Part shown: positions 11,047 to 22,740 of the stretch, piece after piece | Position numbering within the stretch: the stretch's first letter is position 1 | Layout: each line of letters starts with the position of its first letter | Source of the DNA: Tragulus kanchil | Lineage: Eukaryota; Chordata; Mammalia; Artiodactyla; Tragulidae | NCBI GenBank assembly: GCA_022376925.1 | Contig: JAIOJX010000005.1 | Span: 158,115,501 to 158,179,500 of the forward strand | Length of the DNA stretch: 64,000 nt | Reading direction: 5' to 3' | The notes under the pieces: generated by a model | What the model was told of the DNA's origin: nothing | Database searches by the model: none | The model's input: only the letters and a program-made list of their open reading frames with translations | Position numbers and translations under genes: made by a program

Positions 11047-13267
11047 GAGAAAGGCTCGAGAGCATTTATGTGGCAGGAGCGGCCCTGCAAGATAAGGAAG
11101 ATGCTCAGCGGAATGTGAATGCAGCCCAGGTTCACAGAAGCCCCTGGAGGGGAAATAGCTGTTGGTGGTCGAGGGTGAACATCTATCCTTGTTTGCCTGA
11201 GACTGAGCAGCTTCCTGGACTGTGAGACTCAGTAGTAAAACCAGCACAGTACTGGTCAGACAGAGGGATGATCAGGCCATCCTGTGTGCTTAACTTTCCT
11301 TATGGATTAGGTAGCTTTGTCTTTAAATTGTCTTTAAAGCCACACTCCCTGAATGAAAACAAATTAAAAGCTTGAGAATGTTCTTGGACTCCCCGGAATA
11401 AGCAGTAACATTGAATGGACCCTTGTTGAAAGCTTTCCTCCCATTGCACCTGCATCTTGTGCTCCCGTTGTCTGACTGAGAACTCTTGGCCTCCCTGCTC
11501 CCCACGCATGTGAGGTGTTTCTTTGTTCTTCCTCCCCTTCTCTTTTTGCTGCCGTTGCAAAAATGCTGCAAGGATTAAGAGGCTGTACGGTACGTACTTT
11601 TCCTTACTTTGCCACTTGCTTCCCGCGGCTCTGCTTCGCTGCAGCTGGCTGGACTGGGGCTTTAGGGAGCCTCCAGTCGACCCACAGCTGAATCTGTCAG
11701 GTCCCCTGCAGCAGCTGTTCTCTGAACCAACTGGGTCCTGCCACAGCAGCAGAGGAAGGGTGCAGCACGAACGTGCAGGAAGAGCATCAGACAAGCCTGT
11801 CTCTGCTCCAGAGAGTCTTAATCACCCCATCTGCACGTGGAGCGCGGTGATTGTTCTAGAGAGAGTGGGAAGGGGCGGAGATGGTGTTTTTCCACAGTTA
11901 TTAAGATAAACAGAGCAGCCGGTGCTGTCTGTGCAGCTGTTTCAGTGTGAGGATGAGCAGAATTATTTTTACTTGGTGGGAATTAACACCCCCCCCCCAA
12001 CTCCTTTCTTAAAGAGAGAGGAAGACTAGGACTAACCCAATAACTCAATGATTTGAGTCTGCAGAATGGTGATAATTTGTGGGACTGTCTGGATATATCC
12101 CTGTTTGGACATTTAATTCGTGAAAAACCAGTTCAGAAGATAAACTAGCTGAATAATCTCCCTGGAGAAAGGCTCGAGCATTTAGGGCGGGCCCTGCAAG
12201 ATAAGGAAGATTCAGCGGAATGTGAATGCAGCCCAGGTTCACAGAAGCCCCTGGAGGGGAAATAGCTGTTGGTGGTCGAGGGTGAACATCTATCCTTGTT
12301 TGCCTGAGACTGAGCAGCTTCCTGGACTGTGAGACTCAGTAGTAAAACCAGCACAGTACTGGTCAGACAGAGGGATGATCAGGCCATCCTGTGTGCTTAA
12401 CTTTCCTTATGGATTAGGTAGCTTTGTCTTTAAATTGTCTTTAAAGCCACACTCCCTGAATGAAAACAAATTAAAAGCTTGAGAATGTTCTTGGACTCCC
12501 CGGAATAAGCAGTAACATTGAATGGACCCTTGTTGAAAGCTTTCCTCCCATTGCACCTGCATCTTGTGCTCCCGTTGTCTGACTGAGAACTCTTGGCCTC
12601 CCTGCTCCCCACGCATGTGAGGTGTTTCTTTGTTCTTCCTCCCCTTCTCTTTTTGCTGCCGTTGCAAAAATGCTGCAAGGATTAAGAGGCTGTACGGTAC
12701 GTACTTTTCCTTACTTTGCCACTTGCTTCCCGCGGCTCTGCTTCGCTGCAGCTGGCTGGACTGGGGCTTTAGGGAGCCTCCAGTCGACCCACAGCTGAAT
12801 CTGTCAGGTCCCCTGCAGCAGCTGTTCTCTGAACCAACTGGGTCCTGCCACAGCAGCAGAGGAAGGGTGCAGCACGAACGTGCAGGAAGAGCATCAGACA
12901 AGCCTGTCTCTGCTCCAGAGAGTCTTAATCACCCCATCTGCACGTGGAGCGCGGTGATTGTTCTAGAGAGAGTGGGAAGGGGCGGAGATGGTGTTTTTCC
13001 ACAGTTATTAAGATAAACAGAGCAGCCGGTGCTGTCTGTGCAGCTGTTTCAGTGTGAGGATGAGCAGAATTATTTTTACTTGGTGGGAATTAACACCCCC
13101 CCCCCCAACTCCTTTCTTTAAGAGAGAGGAAGACTATGACTAACCCAATAACTCAATGATTTGAGTCTGCAGAATGGTGATAATTTGTGGGACTGTCTGG
13201 ATATATCCCTGTTTGGACATTTAATTCGTGAAAAACCAGTTCAGAAGATAAACTAGCTGAATAATCT
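11047..13267. repeat. Tandem duplication 3 (offset about 1,108 bp)
   Basis: Sequence 11047-12159 recurs at about 12165-13267. The right copy's first 60 bases are eroded: 'ggctcgagagcatttatgtg' in the left copy becomes 'ggctcgagcatttagggcgg' in the right, and 'gatgctcagcgg' becomes 'gattcagcgg'. The interior is essentially identical, apart from one C-run length (11990/13096). Content is unique, fairly GC-rich intron. The pattern of errors at the join suggests low-coverage contig ends. Confidence 0.95.
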
Positions 13268-13819
13268 GAGGCAACCATTTGAAGATGCAGTAGAAAGAAT
13301 GGGATAAGGAAAAGGATGGAGGAGCAGCCACAAGGTGACAATGTTATTTCAAGGCAAGAAAGAAAAAGAAGAAAGAGTTGTAGCCCTCAGGGTGAGGAGA
13401 GGGAAGGCTATGAGGAAGCATGGGTAGTATCTCCAGTGTTACTGTCCTGAGTGCCCAACAAATTTGAAGGTTTACTCTTGGGGCCATAGCAACTTGGAAG
13501 ACCCAGGCTCAGACTCTGTAAGTCCAACGAAGATCCTTGACTGAACCTTTATCCTTATAGGAATAATCACAGGCATGGAGACAATTTGGTGAAAAATATT
13601 CTAGTTAAGCTTTCAGGTAATGATGGCAGAATGAACACACATCGATTCTCACATCCTTCAGAACAAGATTCTACGAAAATGACAGTAAAGACAGTTTTTG
13701 AAGTGTTGATCTACAAGGATAAAGAAAATGGATAGAAGAGATTAAAAACATGGAGGAAAAGGCTGTAAAGCAGAGGGACAATAGATAAATGACTTAATAG
13801 ACTCAGAAAACTGAGTCCA
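13268..13819. other. Unique intronic DNA
   Basis: Purine-rich on the plus strand (many 'gaaaga', 'aggaaaagg' runs). No gene or named repeat seen. Confidence 0.5.
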
Positions 13820-14143
13820 GGGCTTTCCTGTTGGCTCAGTGGTAGAGTCTACCTGATAATGCAGGACATAGGGGGTTGATCCCTGGTCTGGGAAGATTCC
13901 ACATGGCATGGAGCAGCTAACCCAGGCACGATGACGATTGCGCCTGTGCTTGGATCCGGGGAGCCACAGCTGCTGAAGCCTGAGCATCCTAGGGTCCGTG
14001 CTCCGCAGCAGTAGAAGCCACTGAAAGGAGAAGCCTGTGCCCTGCAGCTGGAGAGCAGCCACCACTCACTGCAAGTAGAGAACAGCCTGCACAGCATCGA
14101 AGACCCCGTACAGCCATAGATAAATACATTAAAAAAAGAAAAC
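13820..14143 (+). mobile_element. CHR-like tRNA-Glu SINE
   Basis: The head 'gggctttcctgttggctcag' carries an A-box-like 'ggctcagtggtagagt' and a degenerate B box 'gggttgatccc'. The body is CHR-like ('gagcagctaacccaggcacg', 'gaagcctgagcatcc', 'gcagtagaagccactg') with a tail 'agataaatacattaaaaaaa'. Older and more diverged than the copy at 9666. No clear target-site duplication. Confidence 0.85.
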
Positions 14144-14446
14144 GGCATCCTAAATTACCAAATCCTCATAGCCTTAGAAACTAGGGGCACCAGGCACCTT
14201 TGAAGCTGTGATGAAGGAGGTAGGTAGGAATGCGCTGAAATGAGGAGGGTTAGTTAACTGTGTGCTTATGGAATAATTAAGAGCTCTGGCTTCTCTTCCC
14301 CACTTCATTAGACTTTGAGGACTTCGTTCCCACTTTGATAAAAAACTAGAAAATTTATTTCTTCTTGTTTTTTCCCAATTCTGTTAAGACAAACCTAACG
14401 TATAACATTGTGTAGGCTAAACTATATCTGTATCATGATGTTTTTT

Positions 14447-15115
14447 AAAAAACTTGATTTTACATTGGAGTATAGTTACTTAGGACTTTCTGGGTGGCTC
14501 AGTGGTAAAGAATCTGCCTGTGAAGCAAGAGATGCAGATTCAATCCCTGGGGTAGAAAAATTCCCTGGAGAAGGAAATGGCAACCTACTCCAGTATTCTT
14601 GCCTGGGAAATCCCATGGACTCAGGAACATGGTAGGCAATAGTCCATGGGGTTGCAAAGAGTTGGACACAACTTAGGGACTACACAACAACAACATAGTT
14701 GAGGAACAATATTGTGTTTCAAGTACACAGCAAAGTGATTCAGTTATACGCATACATGGTGTCCATTCTTTTTCAAGTTCTTTTCCCATTTAGGTCATAA
14801 CATGGTGATTTGACACAGATATGTTGTGAATTGATTACCGCAATAGCTTAACTTAAAATTTCCACCACCTCAGAGAAGTATCTTTTATTTTTTAGTGGTG
14901 GGAACACTTAGAATCTATTCTGTTAGCCCCTTTCCAGTGTATAATATAGTCTGGTTAGCTTTACCCTCCAGCTGTATATTAGATCCCCAGAATGTATAGC
15001 TGAAAATTCTGACCAACATCTCACCACTTCTCTCACTTCCCAGCCACCGGCAACTATCATTCTACTCTGTTTTTAAATAAGTGAGATCTTATAGTATTTG
15101 TCTTTGTCTGACTTT
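14447..15115 (-). repeat. Cetartiodactyl L1 3'-UTR relic, split by a SINE
   Basis: 'cttgattttacattggagta' and, after the inserted SINE, 'acagcaaagtgattcagtta', 'ccattctttttcaagttctt' and 'ccagctgtatattagatccc' resemble the antisense 3' UTR of L1 elements common in artiodactyl genomes. The Bov-A2 at 14483-14694 splits it, giving relative age: the L1 fragment is older. Confidence 0.6.
14483..14694 (+). mobile_element. Bov-A2-type SINE
   Basis: Sense copy: head 'gtggctcagtggtaaagaat', then 'ctccagtattcttgcctggg', 'aaatcccatggactcaggaa', 'gttgcaaagagttggacaca', ending in the family's typical CAA-type tail 'acaacaacaaca'. Inserted into an L1 3'-UTR relic. Confidence 0.9.
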
Positions 15116-15343
15116 GAAAATTTATTCTTTGATGAAGATAAAACAGAAGGTCTCTAAACTGGGAGACCATGCACAAGTGAGAAAGGTCATACTTTAGGAA
15201 GATGAGGTGGTCTAAGGTTTAGGCCCCGCCTTTCAGCAATACTTCCCTGCCAACAGACACACACACTCTTACCTTGTGTCACCACTCTGAAATTCTGGTC
15301 GTCAAGCCCATACCTTCCATGCATAGGATGAGAAACATCTTTC
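15116..15343. other. Unique intronic DNA
   Basis: Nothing recognised in this short interval between the L1 relic and duplication 4. Confidence 0.4.
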
Positions 15344-17540
15344 TAGATAATGATCAGTACAAGAGAGAAGGGCTAAAGAATCTGAAAGTGAGATTTTCTT
15401 GACAGTTGACCCATTCAGGCAACTATATTTTCAGAATTTCCTTTCATATGTCTAGGCTCCTTCCTGACAGCCTTCTTGGCAACCAGGTATTCAAGGAGGC
15501 TAATATGAAACGTGAAGACTAAAACAAATAGGAAAAAACTATACAGGGAAATGAAAACATTTAAAAAATTATTGCTATCTTCAGAGAGATTAGAGTAAAT
15601 ATAGCAATCTTAGACCAAGAAGAAGCAGCTGTTAAAAGGGAAAATTTGAAGAATAAGAAATACAACTGGAAATTTAAAATGTTAAAACGAGATGGAAAGC
15701 TGGGCAGAGTGTGCAGCTGATAAAGCTGAAGAACTCTCCCAAAACGGAGAACAAAATGACAAAACAGATGACAAACAGAGGAAGTATAAAAGTGAGGTAA
15801 AGATAAAGAGGCCCAGTATTCCAAGCTAGGAGTTTCATAAAGAGAGATTTTTTTAAAGTCCAGGGGGAAAAAGTCAATAACAATTTAAGAATATTTACCA
15901 AAACTGAAATACATGGGTTTCCAGGTTGCAAAGGCCTTCTGAGTGCCCAACCCAGTTGAAAAAAATAGACCCATGCTACAACATCATAAAATTTCATTAT
16001 AGTAGGGAAGCAGAGAAAATCTGCATAATTCCAGAGCAGAACATGTTTAAAAAAAAATAATAAGGAAAGAGAGAAATCAAGTCAGGTATAATGATTTCTC
16101 AATAGCAAAACTAGAAGCTTGACAGGCAGTAGAATAAGACCGTCAAGGTTCTGAAGGAAAACTTCCCAAATTAAAGTTCTATACGCAGCCAAACTCCCAA
16201 TTAAATACAATGGTAGACTAAAGATATGGTCAGACAAGCAAAAACCTTAAAACTTGTACCTCCCAGATACTGTATCTTCAGGAAGCTATTGGAGATGCTC
16301 TCGCTAAAATGAAAGAATAGATCGAGAGAGAAGACAGCGTGCTACAGGACAGGGGCAACTTAGGACAGGAGAGAGATGAGAGGACCCTAGAATAGGTCAA
16401 GACAATCCAACTGGGAGATTTTCTTGACAGTTGAGCACCCCATTCCAGGCAACCTATATCTTTCCCCTTTAGATAATGATCAGTACAAGAGAGAAGGGCT
16501 AAAGAATCTGAAAGTGAGATTTTCTTGACAGTTGACCCATTCAGGCAACTATATTTTCAGAATTTCCTTTCATATGTCTAGGCTCCTTCCTGACAGCCTT
16601 CTTGGCAACCAGGTATTCAAGGAGGCTAATATGAAACGTGAAGACTAAAACAAATAGGAAAAAACTATACAGGGAAATGAAAACATTTAAAAAATTATTG
16701 CTATCTTCAGAGAGATTAGAGTAAATATAGCAATCTTAGACCAAGAAGAAGCAGCTGTTAAAAGGGAAAATTTGAAGAATAAGAAATACAACTGGAAATT
16801 TAAAATGTTAAAACGAGATGGAAAGCTGGGCAGAGTGTGCAGCTGATAAAGCTGAAGAACTCTCCCAAAACGGAGAACAAAATGACAAAACAGATGACAA
16901 ACAGAGGAAGTATAAAAGTGAGGTAAAGATAAAGAGGCCCAGTATTCCAAGCTAGGAGTTTCATAAAGAGAGATTTTTTTAAAGTCCAGGGGGAAAAAGT
17001 CAATAACAATTTAAGAATATTTACCAAAACTGAAATACATGGGTTTCCAGGTTGCAAAGGCCTTCTGAGTGCCCAACCCAGTTGAAAAAAATAGACCCAT
17101 GCTACAACATCATAAAATTTCATTATAGTAGGGAAGCAGAGAAAATCTGCATAATTCCAGAGCAGAACATGTTTAAAAAAAAATAATAAGGAAAGAGAGA
17201 AATCAAGTCAGGTATAATGATTTCTCAATAGCAAAACTAGAAGCTTGACAGGCAGTAGAATAAGACCGTCAAGGTTCTGAAGGAAAACTTCCAACTTAAA
17301 GTTCTATACGCAGCCAAACTCCCAATTAAATACAATGGTAGACTAAAGATATGGTCAGACAAGCAAAAACCTTAAAACTTGTACCTCCCAGATACTGTAT
17401 CTTCAGGAAGCTATTGGAGATGCTCTTCGCTAAAATGAAAGAATAGATCGAGAGAGAAGACAGCGTGCTACAGGACAGGGGCAACTTAGGACAGGAGAGA
17501 GATGAGAGGACTCCTTAGAATATGGTCAAGACAAATCCCA
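15344..17540. repeat. Tandem duplication 4 (offset 1,126 bp) with eroded filler
   Basis: Sequence 15344-16410 recurs at 16470-17540. Between them, 16411-16469 is a corrupted extra copy of 15388-15440: 'gattttcttgacagttgagc' corresponds to 'gattttcttgacagttgacc', followed by 'ccaggcaacctatatc' for 'tcaggcaactatattt'. The end of the left copy also lacks bases present in the right ('ggaccctagaataggtcaag' versus 'ggactccttagaatatggtc'). Content is AT-rich, and resembles no repeat I can name with confidence. The filler is strong evidence for a sequencing or assembly origin. Confidence 0.95.
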
Positions 17541-17878
17541 AGACGATAGCTTTCATTAGACTTAGAGGGCAACCAGACTTGATTGAAACTGGCCAGAAGG
17601 CCTGGCAGGACTTTTTAAAGAAGAACAAATATCTAGAAATACCCGATGTGTTCCAGAATGTTCAAGAGGAGCTTTAGTTCAAGTAAAGGGAGAGTTGGGA
17701 GAGAAGAGGTGAATATGGATTGAGCGCATACCAAGCTAAACGAAAGACAAATCAATGCTCTTTCTAACTCAGAGTAGGGAAGAGAACCTGTGCAGGAAAG
17801 GAAAGCACTCCATGTATTAGTTGTGAATACTGTCTATATAATCATCATGTAAACACTGAGGTTTAATTCAACCAAAGA
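17541..17878. other. Unique intronic DNA
   Basis: Purine-rich sequence without a recognised repeat or coding signal. Confidence 0.45.
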
Positions 17879-18086
17879 TGCATGCTAAGTCACTTCAGTC
17901 ATGTGCAACTTTTTATGACCCCGTGGATTGTAGTCCTCCAGGACCCTCTGTCCGTGGGATTCCCCAGGCAAGAATACTGGACTGGGTTGCCATTTCCTCC
18001 TCCAGGGGATCTTCCCCACCCAGGGGTCAAACCCACATCTCTTATGTCTCTTGCATTGGCAGACAGATTCATTACCACTAGCACCA
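17879..18086 (-). mobile_element. Bov-A2-type SINE
   Basis: Antisense copy with the full family order: 'catgctaagtcacttcagtc', 'ccgtggattgtagtcctcca', 'caggcaagaatactggactg', 'ttgccatttcctcctccagg', and head remnant 'ggcagacagattcattacca'. Confidence 0.92.
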
Positions 18087-18144
18087 AGGTTATAATATAG
18101 GTTATAAATATATATAAATATAATATAAATATAGGTTATAAATT

Positions 18145-18473
18145 TTTTTTTTAAAGATTTATTTATGTATTTACTTTGGGTGGGGCTCGGGTTGGGGAGG
18201 GAGGGGAGTGGGTGGGCCACTTCTATTGGTCTTCCATTTCTCTGTTTTCATCCGTCTTTGTTCTTTGGCTCTTGCGGGCCTCCCATCGTGGTGGCATTTG
18301 TCGTTGCAGAGCGCCAGCTCTGGGCGCATGTGCTCCAGAGCTCCGGCTCGGTGATCGGACACATCAGTACAGCCGCTCCGCGGCACGTGGGATCTTCCCA
18401 GGCCAGGGATCGAACCGACACCCCTTGCACTGCAAAGCGGTGTCCTTACCCACTGGACCACCAGGGGAAGCCC
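18145..18473 (-). mobile_element. Full-length CpG-rich tRNA-Glu SINE, minus orientation
   Basis: Bounded by a perfect 14-bp target-site duplication, 'ataggttataaatt', at 18131-18144 and 18474-18487. Read on the minus strand it begins 'gggcttcccctggtggtcca', has a B box 'ggttcgatccc', a body with 'gagctctggagc' and 'cgctctgcaacgac', and ends '(AAATA)n' plus 'tctttaaaaaa'. Length about 329 bp. This is the type copy in the window for a family I do not recognise from cattle. Many CpGs remain, suggesting a young insertion. Confidence 0.93.
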
Positions 18474-18564
18474 ATAGGTTATAAATTGGAGCAGGGGAAT
18501 TTGAGGGGGGGAAAAGATGCATATGGAGGAGAGACCTACAAAATTGTCTTCTCTAGTAGTAGAT

Positions 18565-18590
18565 CTACAAATCTAGTAGTAGATTTGTAG
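18565..18590. repeat. Short perfect inverted repeat (copy at 19684-19709)
   Basis: Left arm 'ctacaaatcta' (18565-18575) and right arm 'tagatttgtag' (18580-18590) are perfect reverse complements around a 4-base loop. They overlap a direct repeat of 'ctagtagtagat'. It could extrude as a small cruciform, but no transcript or function is implied. Confidence 0.7.
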
Positions 18591-19390
18591 GTAAGGCCTG
18601 AAGCTGGAAAATCAAGAAGTAACATTAAATGTTTGATAATTATAGATAGATGTAAGATAAATCCTAAAGTAATCCATTTGAAAATGGGTAAAAATAGTTG
18701 CCTCCAGATAGGATGGAATGGAGCATGTGGAGAGTATTTTTCATAGTAAATCTTACAGGCTTTTTAAACTGTATATGGGTATAAGTTTCTTCTAAAAATT
18801 AAAAAGAAAAATTAGCAGTCAACCCAGGTTTGTTTTGTTTTATGTTAGTGAGGAGTCCAAACACCATAGCAGTAGCAGTGAGTACTACTAATAAAATAGA
18901 ATCCTCTTGTTTATTAAAAAATAAATCCTCACAAAAGTACACTTTTACATTATGTGCGTTTCTCTCATAAGTTTTTCTTTCCTTGAGCTTCTGAGCCAAA
19001 TGCAAGGATTGACATTTTCTTTCTGATCACTGACTTAATACTAATGCTGTACCAATAAAGTTTAGGTCATGAATGGTTGAACTCTTAAGAAGCTTTGGGG
19101 AGGAGAAAAAAAAAATCCTTGCCAAACTACTCCACCTCCCAACCTGCTGCTAACGATCTAGTAGAAACATGGTTTGGGCAAGGCTTCAAAACTTCTTCAG
19201 TGCACGGGCTTCCTATCCCAAGAGGCATCGGTAGAGGGAAATGTCTTTTAAAAGGATTGGACAAAGCGTTTGAAGCTGTCCCTTGTCTCCTCAGCCCTGC
19301 TCTTAAGCTGTGGGTTCTGTTGATCGCTGGTAGAACCACCATCTGTATTTTGTTTTTTGCTTGAAAGGAATGAGATTTGAAAAGAAATCT

Positions 19391-19592
19391 TTGCGGGCCT
19401 CCCATCGCGGTGGCGTATGTCGTTGCAGTGCGCTTCCGCTGGGCGTATGTGCTCCAGAGCTCCGGCTCGGTGATTGGACACATCAGTCCAGCCGCTCCGA
19501 GGCACGTGGGATCTTCCCAGGCCAGGGATCGAACCGACACCCCTTGCACTGCAAAGCGGTGTCCTTACCCACTGGACCACCAGGGGAAGCCC
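19391..19592 (-). mobile_element. Partial second copy of the 18145 SINE
   Basis: The head and body of the SINE recur here only because of duplication 5. The tail is missing and the edge is the junction. It should not be counted as an independent insertion. Its right flank repeats the same 'ataggttataaatt' found at 18474. Confidence 0.9.
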
Positions 19593-20500
19593 ATAGGTTA
19601 TAAATTGGAGCAGGGGAATTTGAGGGGGGGAAAAGATGCATATGGAGGAGAGACCTACAAAATTGTCTTCTCTAGTAGTAGATCTACAAATCTAGTAGTA
19701 GATTTGTAGGTAAGGCCTGAAGCTGGAAAATCAAGAAGTAACATTAAATGTTTGATAATTATAGATAGATGTAAGATAAATCCTAAAGTAATCCATTTGA
19801 AAATGGGTAAAAATAGTTGCCTCCAGATAGGATGGAATGGAGCATGTGGAGAGTATTTTTCATAGTAAATCTTACAGGCTTTTTAAACTGTATATGGGTA
19901 TAAGTTTCTTCTAAAAATTAAAAAGAAAAATTAGCAGTCAACCCAGGTTTGTTTTGTTTTATGTTAGTGAGGAGTCCAAACACCATAGCAGTAGCAGTGA
20001 GTACTACTAATAAAATAGAATCCTCTTGTTTATTAAAAAATAAATCCTCACAAAAGTACACTTTTACATTATGTGCGTTTCTCTCATAAGTTTTTCTTTC
20101 CTTGAGCTTCTGAGCCAAATGCAAGGATTGACATTTTCTTTCTGATCACTGACTTAATACTAATGCTGTACCAATAAAGTTTAGGTCATGAATGGTTGAA
20201 CTCTTAAGAAGCTTTGGGGAGGAGAAAAAAAAAATCCTTGCCAAACTACTCCACCTCCCAACCTGCTGCTAACGATCTAGTAGAAACATGGTTTGGGCAA
20301 GGCTTCAAAACTTCTTCAGTGCACGGGATTCCTATCACAAAAGGCATCAGTAGAGGGAAATGTCTTTTAAAAGGATTGGACAAATCGTTTGAAGCTGTCC
20401 CATGTCTCCTCAGCCCTGCTCTTAAGCTGTGGGCTCTGTTGATCGCTGGTAGAACCACCTGGAGTATCTTGCTATTTTGTTTTCTCTTTTGCTTGTGTTA

Positions 20501-21704
20501 AAGTTGTGACACACTGGAGATTTTGACGACAAAATCTCTTAGTGCAGCAATTAGTATTCCTTCAATGATAATAGGAAACATAGAAGCATTTTTGTCCTGG
20601 GCGCAAAAACTGGTGTGAGTGTTCTGTCTCAGGGGTTGTTAAAGGCAGAAGTGCATGATTGATTACACTGTAGAAGTCTGTACATTCCAGCTTCCAGTGT
20701 GCATCAAATTTTCTGTACTATTATTTTCGTTTGCTTTGACTACTCTGCCTCTGATTGATAGCTTTGTACGTAGTTCTGTGAGACTCATATTATATAAATC
20801 TGTGGATTTTTTTTTTTTTTTCTGTGATCAATTCTCTAGGTAAAGGTCCAGAATTCCCTAAAGAGTACAAGAAGGTCCCCTGAAGTTTTCTGTGAGCATC
20901 AAAGCAGTCTGGGAATAGTAGGTGGCAAGTTGGATTGAGCTGGCGTTCTCCAAATACATTTCAGTTAGTTCTCTGCTAGGAGCTGTAACTGCCTGGAACA
21001 CAGGTTTCTTTACATAGCTCATAAAGAATAGAGAGGCTTTGAGGGATGTGTGTTCTGTTGAGCTTTGAAATCTCCAGCCGGATGGTGTAAGTGTGTAGGG
21101 TATGAGTTTTCCATGAAAGGAAATAATGCATGCAAGGCCTAGCACATAGGATGTGTTCAGAAGCTGGTAGCTTTGAGTGTAATTCCAGTGCTAGTTTCTC
21201 GGGGGGTCTGGAGTGAAGATTTGTGCCTTCCTTACTCCCTCTGCGCTGTCTATTACTCTTTTGACGTGGCGCTCAGTTTTCACTGATGTCATTCTGACTG
21301 TCTCAGGCAATTCCTGTCTTATTTCTCAGTATGTCAGATGCTTACATTCTTCGAAGGATTCTTGCATTTTTCTTTTGGTAGAGGCAAATACTTTCTCCTT
21401 CTATTTGCCTCTCTTTCTTCTGTATTTAATCTTCTACTGTAAAAGGAAAAAAAGAACAGCCTCCTCCAGCCCTTCAAAGTTTAAGTTACATTAAGTGGCA
21501 TATCCCCACCATAATCTTAGGTTTAAAAAAAAAGAGAGAGAGAAACTTCCCTCACCCATCATGATCCTAGAGCAGGCTTGCTACAGGTCATAGGCACCAA
21601 ATGAGTTCTTACAGATTCATAGGAAACTAACAAATTGAATTTTCTTCTACTTTTTCTCTAGTGCACAATTCCATTAGGCTCATTTGTCTACATTCATGGA
21701 AATG
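20501..21704. other. Unique intronic DNA
   Basis: No repeat family or exon recognised. Contains a T run at 20808-20821. Short open frames here have no similarity I can identify. Confidence 0.5.
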
Positions 21705-22504
21705 CATAGCCTATTGGGTAAACTGAAAAAGATAATGCAACCATTTTAAAGATAAAACTGGTGAAATTCTCTCTCCTGCTCCCAGCATCTTGGGCTAGGG
21801 TGAAAGTTAATGAAAAAATGCAAATATTGAACTTTTGGTAATTCAGTTCTATTTCTTAAAATATGCTTTGTATTGATTTCAAATGTTTTATTGAGTAATA
21901 AAATTGGTTAACAATATTCCCACATGAAAATTTGTTTACAATAGCGCATAAGGAGACAGAGGATTGGTTTATGCATATTCATGATCTTTATCTCCTCCAG
22001 CCCCTCCCTCCTCTTGCTTCTCCTTTTATCCCTCTCTTCTCTTTTTCCCTTCTTTCCTCCCTCCCTACTTCTTTCCCTTATCCACTTTTCATTTTATATC
22101 TTTATCTTTCCCTTGCCATCTTGTCTTTCTGTAATCCCTTGAAAATTAGCAGAGCTAATTCTCTTGAAAGAAAGCAACGATAAAATGAAAGCTAAACCAT
22201 GAAATAAATAAGACATTTCCTCCCACAGAATTCAAATCAGTGCCTCTTTCCAGATCCTAAGAAGCCTGCTTAATTAGATGTTTGCCTGTATCTTGCTAAA
22301 TATGTACAGTACTCTCACGCTATATCCATGTTCTCAGACAGATATAGTCATGCCTTCCCATTCGACTTCCTTCATTCTTGCAGGGGGAGGTTTTTATTAA
22401 TGTAACAGTTTCTCCTTCCTGTTTAGCAAGTTTGTCTACGAAGTTCCATGCTAAATATCAATAGATCACCAGCCAACTTAGTGGCTGATGATTTGATTTT
22501 TTAA

Positions 22505-22602
22505 AATTAATTTATTTTTAATTGAAGGATAATTGCTGCAGAGTTTTGTTCTACTCTGCCAGGAATCAACGTGAACCAGCCATAGGTATACATATGTGTT
22601 AT
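22505..22602 (-). repeat. L1 3'-UTR fragment (copy at 23583-23680)
   Basis: 'ttaattgaaggataattgct' and 'aatcaacgtgaaccagccat' with 'aggtatacatatgt' match the antisense end of ruminant L1 3' UTRs ('...gaatcagccatgggtgtacatgtgt'). The second copy comes from duplication 6. Confidence 0.7.
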
Positions 22603-22667
22603 TTGATTTTTTAATTTGTTGTCTGTCTCCTGACTGGAAATGTAAATCCCATGGGGAATAGATTTTA

Positions 22668-22740
22668 ACTGTCAGTCAGTGTAGTCGCTCTGTCGTGTCC
22701 AGCTCTGCAGTGTCCAATCCCGTATCCCAGCACCTCAGGA
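22668..22740 (-). mobile_element. Bov-A fragment (copy at 23746-23818)
   Basis: 'gtcagtcagtgtagtcgctc', 'tgtcgtgtccagctctgcag' correspond to the antisense end of Bov-A2/Bov-A elements ('cagtcgtgtccgactctttg'). A short truncated piece. Confidence 0.65.

Larger units (their letters stand above)
18272..20500. repeat. Tandem duplication 5 (offset 1,119 bp)
   Basis: Sequence 18272 to about 19362 recurs at 19391 to about 20500. The right copy starts inside the SINE body ('ttgcgggcctcccatcg'). The end of the left copy is a degraded form of the right copy: 'accaccatctgtattttg' versus 'accacctggagtatcttgct'. Junction-near substitutions such as 'cctatcccaagaggcatcgg' versus 'cctatcacaaaaggcatcag' add to this. 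Interior sequence is identical over long stretches. Confidence 0.95.

Noticed and set aside
10702..11794. Long minus-strand open frames (181 and 164 codons) suggesting genes
   Set aside because: No recognisable domain and no splice context. They overlap other frames on both strands and recur only where duplication 3 copies the sequence. GC-rich intron gives such frames by chance.
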